From positions 7,406,001 through 7,470,000 of the forward strand of contig NZ_CP107899.1 in NCBI RefSeq assembly GCF_036013915.1: a stretch of 64,000 bases of DNA. Direction: 5' to 3'. Of this stretch, positions 44,369 to 52,492 are shown piece after piece. A model generated the notes under the pieces. It worked only from the letters and a program-made list of their open reading frames with translations, searched no databases and was not told the DNA's origin. Numbering within the stretch: the first letter of the stretch is position 1; the number at the start of each line of letters is the position of its first letter. The position numbers and the translations under genes were made by a program. This DNA comes from Streptomyces sp. NBC_00464. Its GTDB lineage: Bacteria > Actinomycetota > Actinomycetes > Streptomycetales > Streptomycetaceae.

Positions 44369-45282
44369 CTTCACTGCAGGACGTGCCCACGCTGCGCCGC
44401 TCAGGGAGCGGTGGCCGCCGCTCCCGGACCGGGCGCGGGGCCCTTCCCGCCTTCGCGCCGTCCAGGCGCACCGTGCTGCAGGCGGCGACCGCCGCGGGCT
44501 TCGCCGCGCTGGGAGTGTTCTCCGCCGCCCGGGAGGCGTACGCCGACGGATACGACATCTGGACCGGTGCATGCCCGAGTTACGCCGAGGACCACAACTG
44601 CTCCCCGGGCTGCGGGCCCAGCACCATCTATGCCGACGCGTGCGTGACCTCGGGGACGAACACCGGCTTCCACCGGACGGACGGAGTCACCTGGACCCTG
44701 CGGCCCAACCAGTGCTACGCCGGTACCTACGACGGCTGGCTGTGGCGCTACAGCGCGGCTTGCGGCAGTTGCGGCTGCGGTATCGAGAGGCGGTGCCACG
44801 ACGGGTACCGCAACACCGGCTCCGGCTGGGTGAAGTCCATCTGCCGCTGGACCACCGACTGCGACTGCCCCGGCTCCGTCACCTGGCCGACCATCGGCAG
44901 CGGTGCCACCGGGCCCGACGTCTTCACCATCCAGCATCTGCTCACCCACCACGGGCATCCCACGGATGTCGACGGCATCTTCGGTACGGACACCGAGGCG
45001 CAGGTCGAGGCGTTCCAGTCGGCGAACGGACTCAGCCCCACGGGAAGCGTCAGCGCGGCGACCTGGCCGGTCCTGGTGGTCACCGTGCGCCAAGGAGACG
45101 TGAACGATGGCGTACGGGGCGCGCAGCGGCAGCTCAACAAGCACGGTTCCGCACTGACCGTCGACGGCAACTTCGGTTCGCTCACCCGGCAGGCCGTCGT
45201 CTCGTTCCAGTCCCTGCACGGCCTGACCGCCGACGGAGTGGTCGGCCCGAACACCTGGCTCACACTGACCGGGACGGTCTAG
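44365..45282 (+). CDS. Tat-exported 12-cysteine (MauA-like) protein with two peptidoglycan-binding domains
   Basis: 305-aa exported protein. A Tat signal (SRRTVLQAATAAGFAALGV, about residues 33-51) is followed by a Cys-rich domain (about 62-168) with exactly 12 cysteines. Its second half, C-G-C...RRC...G...GSGWVKSIC, can be aligned by eye with the methylamine dehydrogenase light chain around the tryptophan (Trp57) that becomes TTQ (CDC...NC..G...SWVASC); W155 would match it. The second TTQ tryptophan region has no counterpart: two PG_binding_1 domains follow (about 175-235 and 240-302; VDGIFGTDTEAQVEAFQ, VDGNFGSLTRQAVVSFQ). Probably a wall-bound disulfide-rich protein matured by the two genes upstream. 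Confidence 0.75.
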   Translation: MTSLQDVPTLRRSGSGGRRSRTGRGALPAFAPSRRTVLQAATAAGFAALGVFSAAREAYADGYDIWTGACPSYAEDHNCSPGCGPSTIYADACVTSGTNTGFHRTDGVTWTLRPNQCYAGTYDGWLWRYSAACGSCGCGIERRCHDGYRNTGSGWVKSICRWTTDCDCPGSVTWPTIGSGATGPDVFTIQHLLTHHGHPTDVDGIFGTDTEAQVEAFQSANGLSPTGSVSAATWPVLVVTVRQGDVNDGVRGAQRQLNKHGSALTVDGNFGSLTRQAVVSFQSLHGLTADGVVGPNTWLTLTGTV

Positions 45283-45471
45283 GTGGGCGAGTCCGTCCGT
45301 CCCGCGGACCGGCCGAGCGGCGCCCGTGCCGTACGGGTGCTGCTCACCGACCCCGTTCTGCCCGTGGCGGCCCTGGGGATCGCGGTGATCGCCGCCGTCC
45401 TCCACGCCCCCGTGCTGACCTGGGCGATCACCGGTGGTCTGGCCGGCTACTCGCTCTCCGGCTCCGTTTGA
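45283..45471 (+). CDS. Small membrane protein
   Basis: 62-aa protein starting with a GTG directly after the preceding stop. It has one or two hydrophobic segments (VLPVAALGIAVIAAVLHAPV). The stop TGA is followed in the same frame by protein-like sequence leading into the next gene, so the two may once have been one or may overlap in a way not understood. Confidence 0.6.
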   Translation: MGESVRPADRPSGARAVRVLLTDPVLPVAALGIAVIAAVLHAPVLTWAITGGLAGYSLSGSV

Positions 45472-45543
45472 ACGCGTAACAGCGCTTTCGCGCTGGCCTC
45501 GCCAGGTTGGCGGGCAACGTACAGACAGGCGCTGGTCCTCGGC

Positions 45544-46047
45544 GTGTTCACCTGTGGTCTGCTGGCCGGAGGGGTGCTTTCGGCCGGGGTGCTGTGGCTC
45601 GTATCCGGTCTCTTCACGCCGCTTCCGGTCGGCGTGCGGCAAGGGCTGATCGTGGCTGTCGCGCTGCTCGCCGCGTTGCGTGACGCGGGCAAGCTGTCGC
45701 TGCGGCTGCCGCAGAACGCCCGGCAGATACCGCAGGACGTCCTGCGGCGTCATCTTGCGCGCGGAGCACTGCAGTTCGGCTTCGAGCTCGGCACGGGCGT
45801 GCGCACCTACGTCTCGGCGAGTGCGCCGTACGCGATGGCGGTAGCAGTGCTGCTGTCCGGGGGCTCTTACGCGCCCGCCCTGGCCGCCGGACTCGGCTTC
45901 GGAGCCGGCCGGGCACTCACCCCGGCCCTGCGCAGGCTCTCCGGAGACGGGGAGTGCTGGGACGACCGCCTCGCGGAGCGGCTGAGCGGCATGACCGTCG
46001 TGTGCTCCGTGCTGATGGCCGCTGCCGCCTGCGGGGTCTGGCGGTAG
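45544..46047 (+). CDS. Membrane protein of the envelope operon
   Basis: At least 167 aa with three to four hydrophobic segments (GLLAGGVLSAGVLWLVSGLF; YAMAVAVLLSGGSY) and a conserved-looking core RLPQNARQIPQDVLRRHLA. Family not identified. The GTG at 45544 is the first standard start, but the codons before it (WRATYRQALVLG) also look coding and reach back to the TGA at 45469 without ATG, GTG or TTG. A non-standard start (CTG at 45493) or a frameshift is possible. Confidence 0.6.
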   Translation: MFTCGLLAGGVLSAGVLWLVSGLFTPLPVGVRQGLIVAVALLAALRDAGKLSLRLPQNARQIPQDVLRRHLARGALQFGFELGTGVRTYVSASAPYAMAVAVLLSGGSYAPALAAGLGFGAGRALTPALRRLSGDGECWDDRLAERLSGMTVVCSVLMAAAACGVWR

Positions 46048-46232
46048 TGGCTTCGCCCTGCCTCGGCCAGGAGCCGGGCACCTCATCGCGCCAGGTGGCG
46101 TCTGCAGGCCGGTTGTGCCGTAGGTCTGGTCCTGTGGCAGATGGTGATGGTGTGGACACGTCACGCAGGGGGAGGCCAAACTCGCCTCAACCCTCTAGCG
46201 GGGAATCGGGAAGGACTCACAACGGAGGCGCC

Positions 46233-46967
46233 ATGTTGAGGCGTACGATCCAACTCGCTCTCGCATTTGTCATGATCATGGCTGCATCGGTAGGGGGAGT
46301 GCTGGCCACCGCCGGCCCTGCCCAGGCCGACGAGTGCTACAGCTGGGGCCGCACGCTGTTGGAAGGCATGTCGGGAGCCGACGTGACCCAGCTGCAGATC
46401 CGGGTGGCCGGGCATGTCGACTACGGCGAGATCCTCTCCGTCGACGGCAACTTCGGCCCGCGGACCAAGGCCGCGGTCATCAAGTTCCAGCAGGCGTACG
46501 GACTCGGAGCGGACGGCATCGCGGGCTCCCAGACGTTCAGCAAGATCTACGCACTGCAGGACCCGGACTGCACCCCCATCCACTTCACCTACGCCGAGCT
46601 GAACAACTGCAACTCCGACTGGTCCGGTGGTGCGGTGAGCGCCGCGACGGCCAAGTCCAACGGCCTGCGCACGATGTGGAAGCTGGAGGCACTGCGGCAC
46701 GCGATGGGAGACGTGCCCATCGTCGTGTCGAGCGGATTCCGCTCCACGGCCTGCAACAATGCGGCGGGCGGTGTGTCGAACAGCAGGCACCTCTACGGTG
46801 ACGCCGCCGACCTGATCGGCAGCCCGTCGTTCTGCGCACTCGCCCAGCGGGCTCGCTCGCACGGCTTCGGCGGCATCTACGGCCCCGGCTACCCGAACCA
46901 CAACGACCACACCCACGTGGATGGCAGCACCAGCCGCTCCTGGTCAGCCCCCAACTGCGGGGTCTGA
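46233..46967 (+). CDS. Secreted M15-type D-Ala-D-Ala peptidase with PG-binding domain
   Basis: 244-aa secreted enzyme. A signal peptide ending TAGPAQADE precedes one PG_binding_1 domain (about 35-105, VDGNFGPRTKAAVIKFQ). The catalytic domain is of the zinc D-Ala-D-Ala carboxypeptidase kind: H186 and D193 in SRHLYGDAADL, and H228 in NDHTHVDG. It cleaves peptide stems of peptidoglycan. The start is supported by GGAGG six bases upstream. Followed by a strong hairpin. Confidence 0.88.
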   Translation: MLRRTIQLALAFVMIMAASVGGVLATAGPAQADECYSWGRTLLEGMSGADVTQLQIRVAGHVDYGEILSVDGNFGPRTKAAVIKFQQAYGLGADGIAGSQTFSKIYALQDPDCTPIHFTYAELNNCNSDWSGGAVSAATAKSNGLRTMWKLEALRHAMGDVPIVVSSGFRSTACNNAAGGVSNSRHLYGDAADLIGSPSFCALAQRARSHGFGGIYGPGYPNHNDHTHVDGSTSRSWSAPNCGV

Positions 46968-46997
46968 CCGGCACGTCGCCACCGTACCCGCACAGCA

Positions 46998-47040
46998 GCC
47001 CGCCTTCCCGGGGCCGGAGTCCGGCCCGGGGAAGGCGGGC
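46998..47040 (+). terminator. 20-bp hairpin (one mismatch) after the M15 gene
   Basis: Arms 46998-47017 and 47021-47040 pair at 19 of 20 positions with loop AGT, 31 bases past the stop. Confidence 0.85.
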
Positions 47041-47176
47041 CCGTACCGGCCGCAGGGTGCGCGGCCGATCAGGCTCCGGTTCGTCCACGGGCAGGCACCG
47101 CCGTGGACGGACCGGAGCAGACCTGCTGAGCCGCTGCCCCTCACTCTCCCCCCCGCATTCGAGTAGGAGTGAACCG

Positions 47177-48925
47177 ATGTCCTCCCGGATCCCCTGGCGT
47201 GCCCGCGCCGGAACTGCCCTGCTGGCGGTGCTCGCCGGTACCGGCGCGTTCGCCGCCCCCGTTCCCGCCCAGGCAGATTCCCAGCCCGAGAGCCTGCGGA
47301 GCGTCACCTACCACGGCTACCGCATCGAGGTGCCCGCCGACTGGCAGGTGGTCGATCTGGCCGAGAACCCGCGTGCCTGCCTCCGGTTCGACAGACCCGC
47401 CGTCTACCTGGGTGAGCCCGCCGAGCAGAACGACTGCCCCGCCGGAGTCGTCGGCCGTTCGGCGGGCATCGTCGTGGAGCCCATCACCGCCCGCTCCGCC
47501 GGGCAGGCGACGGCGGCGACCGCACGGACCCAGCGCGGCAAGGCCATCGCCCCGTCCGCCGCTTCCAGCAACGACACCATCCAGATCGCGGTCGAGGACG
47601 CCGGCGTCCTCGTGACCGCCGCCCACACAGCGGAGACGGAGAACCTCGTACGCGGCGTTCTCGCCTCCGCCGAGCTGACCGAGGGCGCCGAGCGCACCGC
47701 GCTGCCGGGCGCGGCCCAGCGCTCAGATGCCACCCCCCTGGCCGCGGCCGGACCGCAACCCGGCAGTTACCAGGGCAAGGGCTTCGACGCCTGCGCCGCT
47801 CCCTCGCAGGCCGCGATGAACGCCTGGCAGGCGAGTTCGCCGTACAGCGCGGTCGGCGTCTACATCAGCGGATCCTTCCGCGGCTGCGCCCAGCCGAATC
47901 TGACGGCGAGCTGGGTGACCAGCCAGACCGCCAACGGATGGCGTCTGTTCCCCATCGACGTCGGCCGCCAGGCCCCCTGCACCAGCTACTCGCTGAAGAT
48001 GTCCACCGACCCGGCCACGGCCAAGTCCCAGGGCGTCACCGCGGCCGCCGGTGCCATCACCGCCGCGTCGAACCTCGGCATCCCGGCGGGCAGCGCCATC
48101 TACAGCGACATCGAGGCGTACACCTCCACGGCCTCCTGCAAGGCGTCCGTGCTGTCGTACCTGTCCGGCTGGACCGAACGGCTGCACAGCAGCGGCTACC
48201 TGTCGGGCTTCTACTCCAGCGCCGCCTCCGGCATCAAGGACGCCGCCGCCGAGTACAACAACGGCGCCTACACACGCGTCGACCACCTCTTCTACGCGTG
48301 GTGGAACGGCGCCGCCGACACCAACACCGGTTCCTACGTGCCGTCCTCCTACTGGTCCAACCACCAGCGGATCCACCAGTACGCGGGTGAGGTCACCGAG
48401 TCCTACGGCGGCTACTCGATCAACATCGACCGCGACTACCTGGACGTCGGCAACGGCTCCACGCCCACACCCGGCTGCAGCGGGGCGAACCTCGACTTCA
48501 CCGCGTACTCCACCGTCCGGAGCGGCTCGACCGGAGACCGGGTCAAGGCCGCCCAGTGCCTGCTCAAGGCCGCCGGATTCGACCCGGGTACCCCCGACGG
48601 GATTTTCGGGCCCGACACGACCGCCGCCGCCCGGAACTTCCAGGCCGGCAAGGGGCTCACGGCGGACGGTGTGGTCGGCGCGAAGACCTGGACGGCCCTG
48701 CTGTCCCGCGGATCCACCCCGACCGTCCAGAGCGGCTCGACGGGCGAGGCCGTCACCCGGCTCCAGCGCGCCCTGACCGCCGCGCTCGGCCGGACGGTGG
48801 CCATCGACGGCGTCTTCGGCTCGGGCACCGCCCAGGCCGTACGCGACTACCAGTCCTCGCGCGGGCTGGGCGCCGACGGCATCGTCGGCCCCGCCACCTG
48901 GGGCGCCCTCCAGTCCGGAAAGTGA
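47177..48925 (+). CDS. Secreted DUF1906 glycoside-hydrolase-like protein with two PG-binding domains
   Basis: 582-aa secreted protein. The signal peptide is ARAGTALLAVLAGTGAFAAP. A beta-rich N-terminal domain of about 150 residues is followed by a DUF1906/Rv2525c-like TIM-barrel domain (about 198-430, GKGFDACAAPSQAAMNAW...VGVYISG, SAIYSDIEAYT, YSINIDRDYLD). Two PG_binding_1 domains follow (about 440-510 and 515-582). DUF1906 domains resemble GH25 lysozymes and act at the cell wall in mycobacteria-related species. The ATG follows TAGGAGTGAACCG. Confidence 0.88.
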   Translation: MSSRIPWRARAGTALLAVLAGTGAFAAPVPAQADSQPESLRSVTYHGYRIEVPADWQVVDLAENPRACLRFDRPAVYLGEPAEQNDCPAGVVGRSAGIVVEPITARSAGQATAATARTQRGKAIAPSAASSNDTIQIAVEDAGVLVTAAHTAETENLVRGVLASAELTEGAERTALPGAAQRSDATPLAAAGPQPGSYQGKGFDACAAPSQAAMNAWQASSPYSAVGVYISGSFRGCAQPNLTASWVTSQTANGWRLFPIDVGRQAPCTSYSLKMSTDPATAKSQGVTAAAGAITAASNLGIPAGSAIYSDIEAYTSTASCKASVLSYLSGWTERLHSSGYLSGFYSSAASGIKDAAAEYNNGAYTRVDHLFYAWWNGAADTNTGSYVPSSYWSNHQRIHQYAGEVTESYGGYSINIDRDYLDVGNGSTPTPGCSGANLDFTAYSTVRSGSTGDRVKAAQCLLKAAGFDPGTPDGIFGPDTTAAARNFQAGKGLTADGVVGAKTWTALLSRGSTPTVQSGSTGEAVTRLQRALTAALGRTVAIDGVFGSGTAQAVRDYQSSRGLGADGIVGPATWGALQSGK

Positions 48926-48959
48926 GCGGGCGAATGAACAGGAATGTGAGGCAGAGACC

Positions 48960-49898
48960 GTGAGACGACTCGCACGCATCATCACGCTGTTCACTGCTCT
49001 GACGGGCCTGTTCCTCGGGCTTGGCGTCCCCGCGCAGGCCTTCCCGCAGGCGGCGTTCCCGCTGACCAGCAACGGCAACCGGGGTTCCGACGTCGTCGCG
49101 CTGCAGCACCTGCTTGCCGCGCACGGCCGCTCCGTGGCGGTGGACGGCGCCTTCGGCTCGGGCACGCAGAGCGCCGTGGTGGGCTTCCAGCAGTCCAAAG
49201 GCCTGACCGCGGACGGCGTTGTGGGGCCCGCTACCTGGGGCGCCCTCGCCATCACCGTCCGCCAGGGTGACAACGGGCCTGCGGTGGCAGCCCTCCAGTC
49301 GCTGCTCAACGCCAAGCGGGGCGCCGGACTCTCGGCCGACGGGGCATTCGGACCCGCCACCGGCACCGCCGTCCGTGCCTTCCAGTCCCATGCGGGGATC
49401 AGCGCGGACGGCGTCGTCGGGCCGACCACCTGGCAGAACCTGCTGTGGCACTACGAGAACATCGACTTCGGCGGCAGCACGATGTGCGCACAGAGCCCCG
49501 ACGGCAACACGGGTGCCCACTGGGCGACAGCCGGCGCCGTCGGCCAGCTGGAGGCCGCCGCCGCCACCTTCGCCGCCACAGGGAACGGCAGACTGCCGGT
49601 GGGCGACGCCGGCTTCGAGCACGGCGGGGACATTCCCGGCCACGGCAGCCACGAAGTCGGGATGGACATCGACGTGTGGCCCGCCCGCACCGACTCGGCG
49701 CAGTGCACCGCGGGGCGCATCACCTGGCAGTCGAGCACGTACGACCGGGCGGCCACCCGCAGGCTCGTGCAGGAGATCCGCGCGAAGGCCCCCGGCCACG
49801 TCCAGCTGATCTTCTTCAACGACCCGCAGCTGATCTCGGAAGGGCTGACCACGAGCTACGCCAACCACGACAACCACCTGCACATCCGCTACCGGTAG
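48960..49898 (+). CDS. Secreted LAS-type murein endopeptidase (MepA-like) with two PG-binding domains
   Basis: 312-aa secreted enzyme. The signal peptide (IITLFTALTGLFLGLGVPA) is followed by two PG_binding_1 domains (about 35-100 and 102-165). The catalytic domain has GHGSHEVGMDIDVW (H231, D238) and NHDNHLHIRYR (H308), the zinc ligand pattern of the M15/M74 LAS group. The overall layout resembles penicillin-insensitive murein endopeptidase. GTG start with GAGGCAGAG upstream. Last gene of the envelope cluster, convergent with selD. Confidence 0.85.
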   Translation: MRRLARIITLFTALTGLFLGLGVPAQAFPQAAFPLTSNGNRGSDVVALQHLLAAHGRSVAVDGAFGSGTQSAVVGFQQSKGLTADGVVGPATWGALAITVRQGDNGPAVAALQSLLNAKRGAGLSADGAFGPATGTAVRAFQSHAGISADGVVGPTTWQNLLWHYENIDFGGSTMCAQSPDGNTGAHWATAGAVGQLEAAAATFAATGNGRLPVGDAGFEHGGDIPGHGSHEVGMDIDVWPARTDSAQCTAGRITWQSSTYDRAATRRLVQEIRAKAPGHVQLIFFNDPQLISEGLTTSYANHDNHLHIRYR

Positions 49899-49904
49899 CG
49901 GCCC

Positions 49905-49942
49905 GGCCGCGGGACCCGGGCCTCGCCCGCGGACCCGCGGCC
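49905..49942. terminator. Possible bidirectional terminator
   Basis: GGCCGCGGG / CCCGCGGCC, 9-bp stem with a 20-base GC-rich loop, in the gap between convergent genes. Confidence 0.5.
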
Positions 49943-49953
49943 GTCCGCAGCGC

Positions 49954-50997
49954 TCAGCGGATCACCAGTGTGGTGCCGGCCACGGCGGGAACCAGTTCCC
50001 CGATGACCAGATGTCCGGGTACCTCCCCGGCGATCAGCAGCCCGCCGGAGGTCTGTGCGTCGGCAAGCAGGTGCAGCTCGTCCTGGCTCGCCCGTCCCGC
50101 GTCAAGGTGCGGGCGCACCCAGTCGAGGTTGCGCCGGGTGCCGCCGCTGACGTACCCGGCCCGCAGGGACTCCCGGGCGCCGTCGAGCACGGGGACGGCG
50201 GCGGCGTTCACCACGGCCGTGACGCCGCTGGCCCTGGCCAGCTTGTGCAGATGGCCGAGCAGCCCGAATCCGGTCACATCGGTGGCGCACACGGCGCCGA
50301 CCTCCAGGGCAGCCGCGGCTGCCCTGTCGTTGAGCATTGTCATGGTGGCGACGGCGTGTGCGAAGACCTCGCCGGTCCGTTTGTGGCGGTTGTTGAGTAT
50401 GCCGACGCCCAGCGGTTTGGTCAGGGTCAGCGGCACGCCCGGCCGGCCGGCGTCGTTGCGCAGCAGCCGGTCCGGGTCCACCAGGCCCGTCACGGCCATC
50501 CCGTAGAGCGGTTCCGGGCTGTCGATGCTGTGGCCGCCGCCGACGAAGCAGCCGGCTTCGCGGGCCACTTCGAGCGCTCCCGCCAGGACCTCCCGGGCCA
50601 GCTCCGCGGGCAGTACGTCACGGGGCCAGCCCAGCAGGTTGAGCCCGACGACGGGCCGGCCGCCCATCGCGTAGACGTCGGACAGGGCGTTGGCCGCGGC
50701 GATCCGGCCCCAGTCGCGGGCGTCGTCGACGACGGGTGTGAAGAAGTCGGCCGTCGACACCAGGGCCGTGCCGTCACCGGTGAGCACCACGGCGGCGTCG
50801 TCACCGTCGTCGAGTCCGACCAGCAGCCGGTTCTTGTTGCCGCCGAGGGCCTGCCCGGGGTTCCCGGGCGGCAGCAGTCCCGCGACCATCGCCTCCAGTT
50901 CCCCCGGAGGAATCTTGCAGGCGCAGCCGCCTCCGTGTGCGAACTGGGTCAACCGCACGGGCGCGGCCGGTACGGCGGCGGGGCCAACTGTCGTCAT
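49954..50997 (-). CDS. selD: Selenide, water dikinase
   Basis: 347-aa enzyme making selenophosphate from selenide and ATP for Sec-tRNA synthesis. The N-terminal motif is HGGGCACKIPP; the catalytic Cys and Lys of the SelD G(S/A)GC(G)CK loop are present, encoded by ordinary TGC, so the enzyme is not itself a selenoprotein. ATP-binding segments are TADFFTPVVDD and NALSDVYAMGG, with GGHSIDSPEPLYG further on. Transcribed away from selC-selA-selB with 56 bases between its start and the tRNA. Confidence 0.95.
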   Translation of the reverse strand: MTTVGPAAVPAAPVRLTQFAHGGGCACKIPPGELEAMVAGLLPPGNPGQALGGNKNRLLVGLDDGDDAAVVLTGDGTALVSTADFFTPVVDDARDWGRIAAANALSDVYAMGGRPVVGLNLLGWPRDVLPAELAREVLAGALEVAREAGCFVGGGHSIDSPEPLYGMAVTGLVDPDRLLRNDAGRPGVPLTLTKPLGVGILNNRHKRTGEVFAHAVATMTMLNDRAAAAALEVGAVCATDVTGFGLLGHLHKLARASGVTAVVNAAAVPVLDGARESLRAGYVSGGTRRNLDWVRPHLDAGRASQDELHLLADAQTSGGLLIAGEVPGHLVIGELVPAVAGTTLVIR

Positions 50998-51053
50998 ACG
51001 GCGATCCTTTCACCCCTTGCCCCAGCAGTGTGCGGGGACCACAATCTTGCTCC

Positions 51054-51146
51054 GGAGGCGTTGGGCGGGCTGGTGCCCCTCCCGATCTTCAAAATCGGTG
51101 TGGTCCGGGAACCGGGCCAGGCGGGTTCGATTCCCGTCCGCCTCCG
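51054..51146 (+). tRNA. selC: tRNA-Sec (anticodon TCA)
   Basis: 93-nt selenocysteine tRNA. The acceptor stem starts GGAGGCG and ends CGCCTCC plus discriminator G. The anticodon arm is CCGAT-CTTCAAA-ATCGG with anticodon TCA at 51089-51091. There is a long variable arm (TGTGGTCCGGGAACCGGGCCAG) and a T-arm GCGGG-TTCGATT-CCCGT. CCA is not encoded. It lies 15 bases before selA, so both are probably on one transcript. Confidence 0.95.
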
Positions 51147-51161
51147 CTGACTTCGATCGGG

Positions 51162-52490
51162 GTGGCACGGGTGGCGGACAAGACGGACGAGCCGCCCGCG
51201 GACATCCGGAGGCAGGTGCCGAGCACCACGGTGCTCCTCGGCGACCCCCGGCTGAGCGAGGCATCCGCACGGCTGGGCAGGCCGCTCGTCAAGGCCGCGG
51301 TCGGTACCGCCCAACAACTCGTACGCGAAGGACGGATCGGACCGGGCGACGCGGTCCACGCCGCACTCGCCGCGCTCCCCGCACACACAGGCGGACTGAG
51401 GCCCGTGCACAACGCCACCGGCGTCGTACTGCACACCAACCTGGGACGGGCCCCGCTGTCGCGGTCCGCACTGGAGGCCGTGGCGGCGGCAGGCGGATAC
51501 ACGGACGTCGAGCTGGACCTGAGCACCGGCAGACGGGCGCCACGCGGCCGCGGCGCCATGGCCGCCCTGCGGGAAGCGGTGCCGGCCGCGGAGGCGGTGC
51601 ACGTGGTCAACAACGGAGCCGCCGCCCTGGCCCTGGCGGCGGTGACGCTGGCCCCGGGGCGCGACATCCTGCTCAGCCGGGGCGAGTTCGTCGAGATCGG
51701 CGACGGATTCCGGATACCCGAACTGCTGGTCTCCTGCGGCGCACGGATACGCGAGGTCGGCACCACCAACCGGACCCGTCTCGGCGACTACGCGGACGCC
51801 GCGGGCCCGGACACAGGTTTCATCCTCAAGGTCCACCCGTCGAACTTCACGGTGAGCGGCTTCACCGGGGGAGTGGAAACCGAGGAACTGGCGTCCCTCG
51901 GCCTTCCCGTCGTCGTCGACATCGGCTCCGGCCTCCTCGCTCCCGACCCGGTGCTGCCGGACGAGCCCGACGCGGCCACGGCCCTGCGCGACGGGGCCAC
52001 CCTGGTCACCGCCAGCGGGGACAAATTGCTCGGCGGGCCGCAAGCCGGGCTGGTCCTCGGCGTGGCCGCCGTCGTGGAACGGATGCGCCGCCATCCGCTG
52101 GCCCGAGCCCTGCGCGTGGACAAGTTCACCCTGGCCGCGCTGGAAGCGACACTGCGCGGTCCCGAACCTCCCGTGCACACAGCCGTGCACATGCCGCTGC
52201 CGCAGCTGCGCATCCGCACGCTGCGCCTGGCCGAGGAGGCTGCCCGCCGAGGCCTGGACGTGCGCGTCGTACCCCACGAGGCGGTGGTCGGAGGAGGCGG
52301 TGCGCCCGGGACCGTTCTGCCGTCCTGTGCGCTCAGCATCCCCGACAACCTGGCAGAATCCCTGCGCACCGGTGAACCGGCCGTGCTCGGGCGGGTGGTG
52401 CGCGGCCGGCTGCTGCTGGACCTCCGGTGCGTACCGGAGGAGTCCGACAGCGACATCCTCGCCGCGGTGCTTCGCGCGGCGGGGCGGTGA
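51162..52490 (+). CDS. selA: L-seryl-tRNA(Sec) selenium transferase
   Basis: 442-aa PLP enzyme converting Ser-tRNA(Sec) to Sec-tRNA(Sec). The N-terminal domain (RRQVPSTTVLLGDPRLSE) leads to NATGVVLHTNLGRAPLS, and the PLP lysine K288 lies in ASGDKLLGGPQAG. Length is near the family norm. The GTG at 51162 is used; the GTG at 51171 is an equally possible start three codons later. Its stop overlaps a GTG six bases before the selB ATG. Confidence 0.95.
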   Translation: MARVADKTDEPPADIRRQVPSTTVLLGDPRLSEASARLGRPLVKAAVGTAQQLVREGRIGPGDAVHAALAALPAHTGGLRPVHNATGVVLHTNLGRAPLSRSALEAVAAAGGYTDVELDLSTGRRAPRGRGAMAALREAVPAAEAVHVVNNGAAALALAAVTLAPGRDILLSRGEFVEIGDGFRIPELLVSCGARIREVGTTNRTRLGDYADAAGPDTGFILKVHPSNFTVSGFTGGVETEELASLGLPVVVDIGSGLLAPDPVLPDEPDAATALRDGATLVTASGDKLLGGPQAGLVLGVAAVVERMRRHPLARALRVDKFTLAALEATLRGPEPPVHTAVHMPLPQLRIRTLRLAEEAARRGLDVRVVPHEAVVGGGGAPGTVLPSCALSIPDNLAESLRTGEPAVLGRVVRGRLLLDLRCVPEESDSDILAAVLRAAGR

Positions 52491-52492
52491 AC

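Noticed and set aside
45469..45495. TGA at 45469 as a selenocysteine codon with SECIS
   Set aside because: Hairpin is short, loop is UUUC without the usual G, and the context lacks a redox motif; kept only as a weak possibility in findings.
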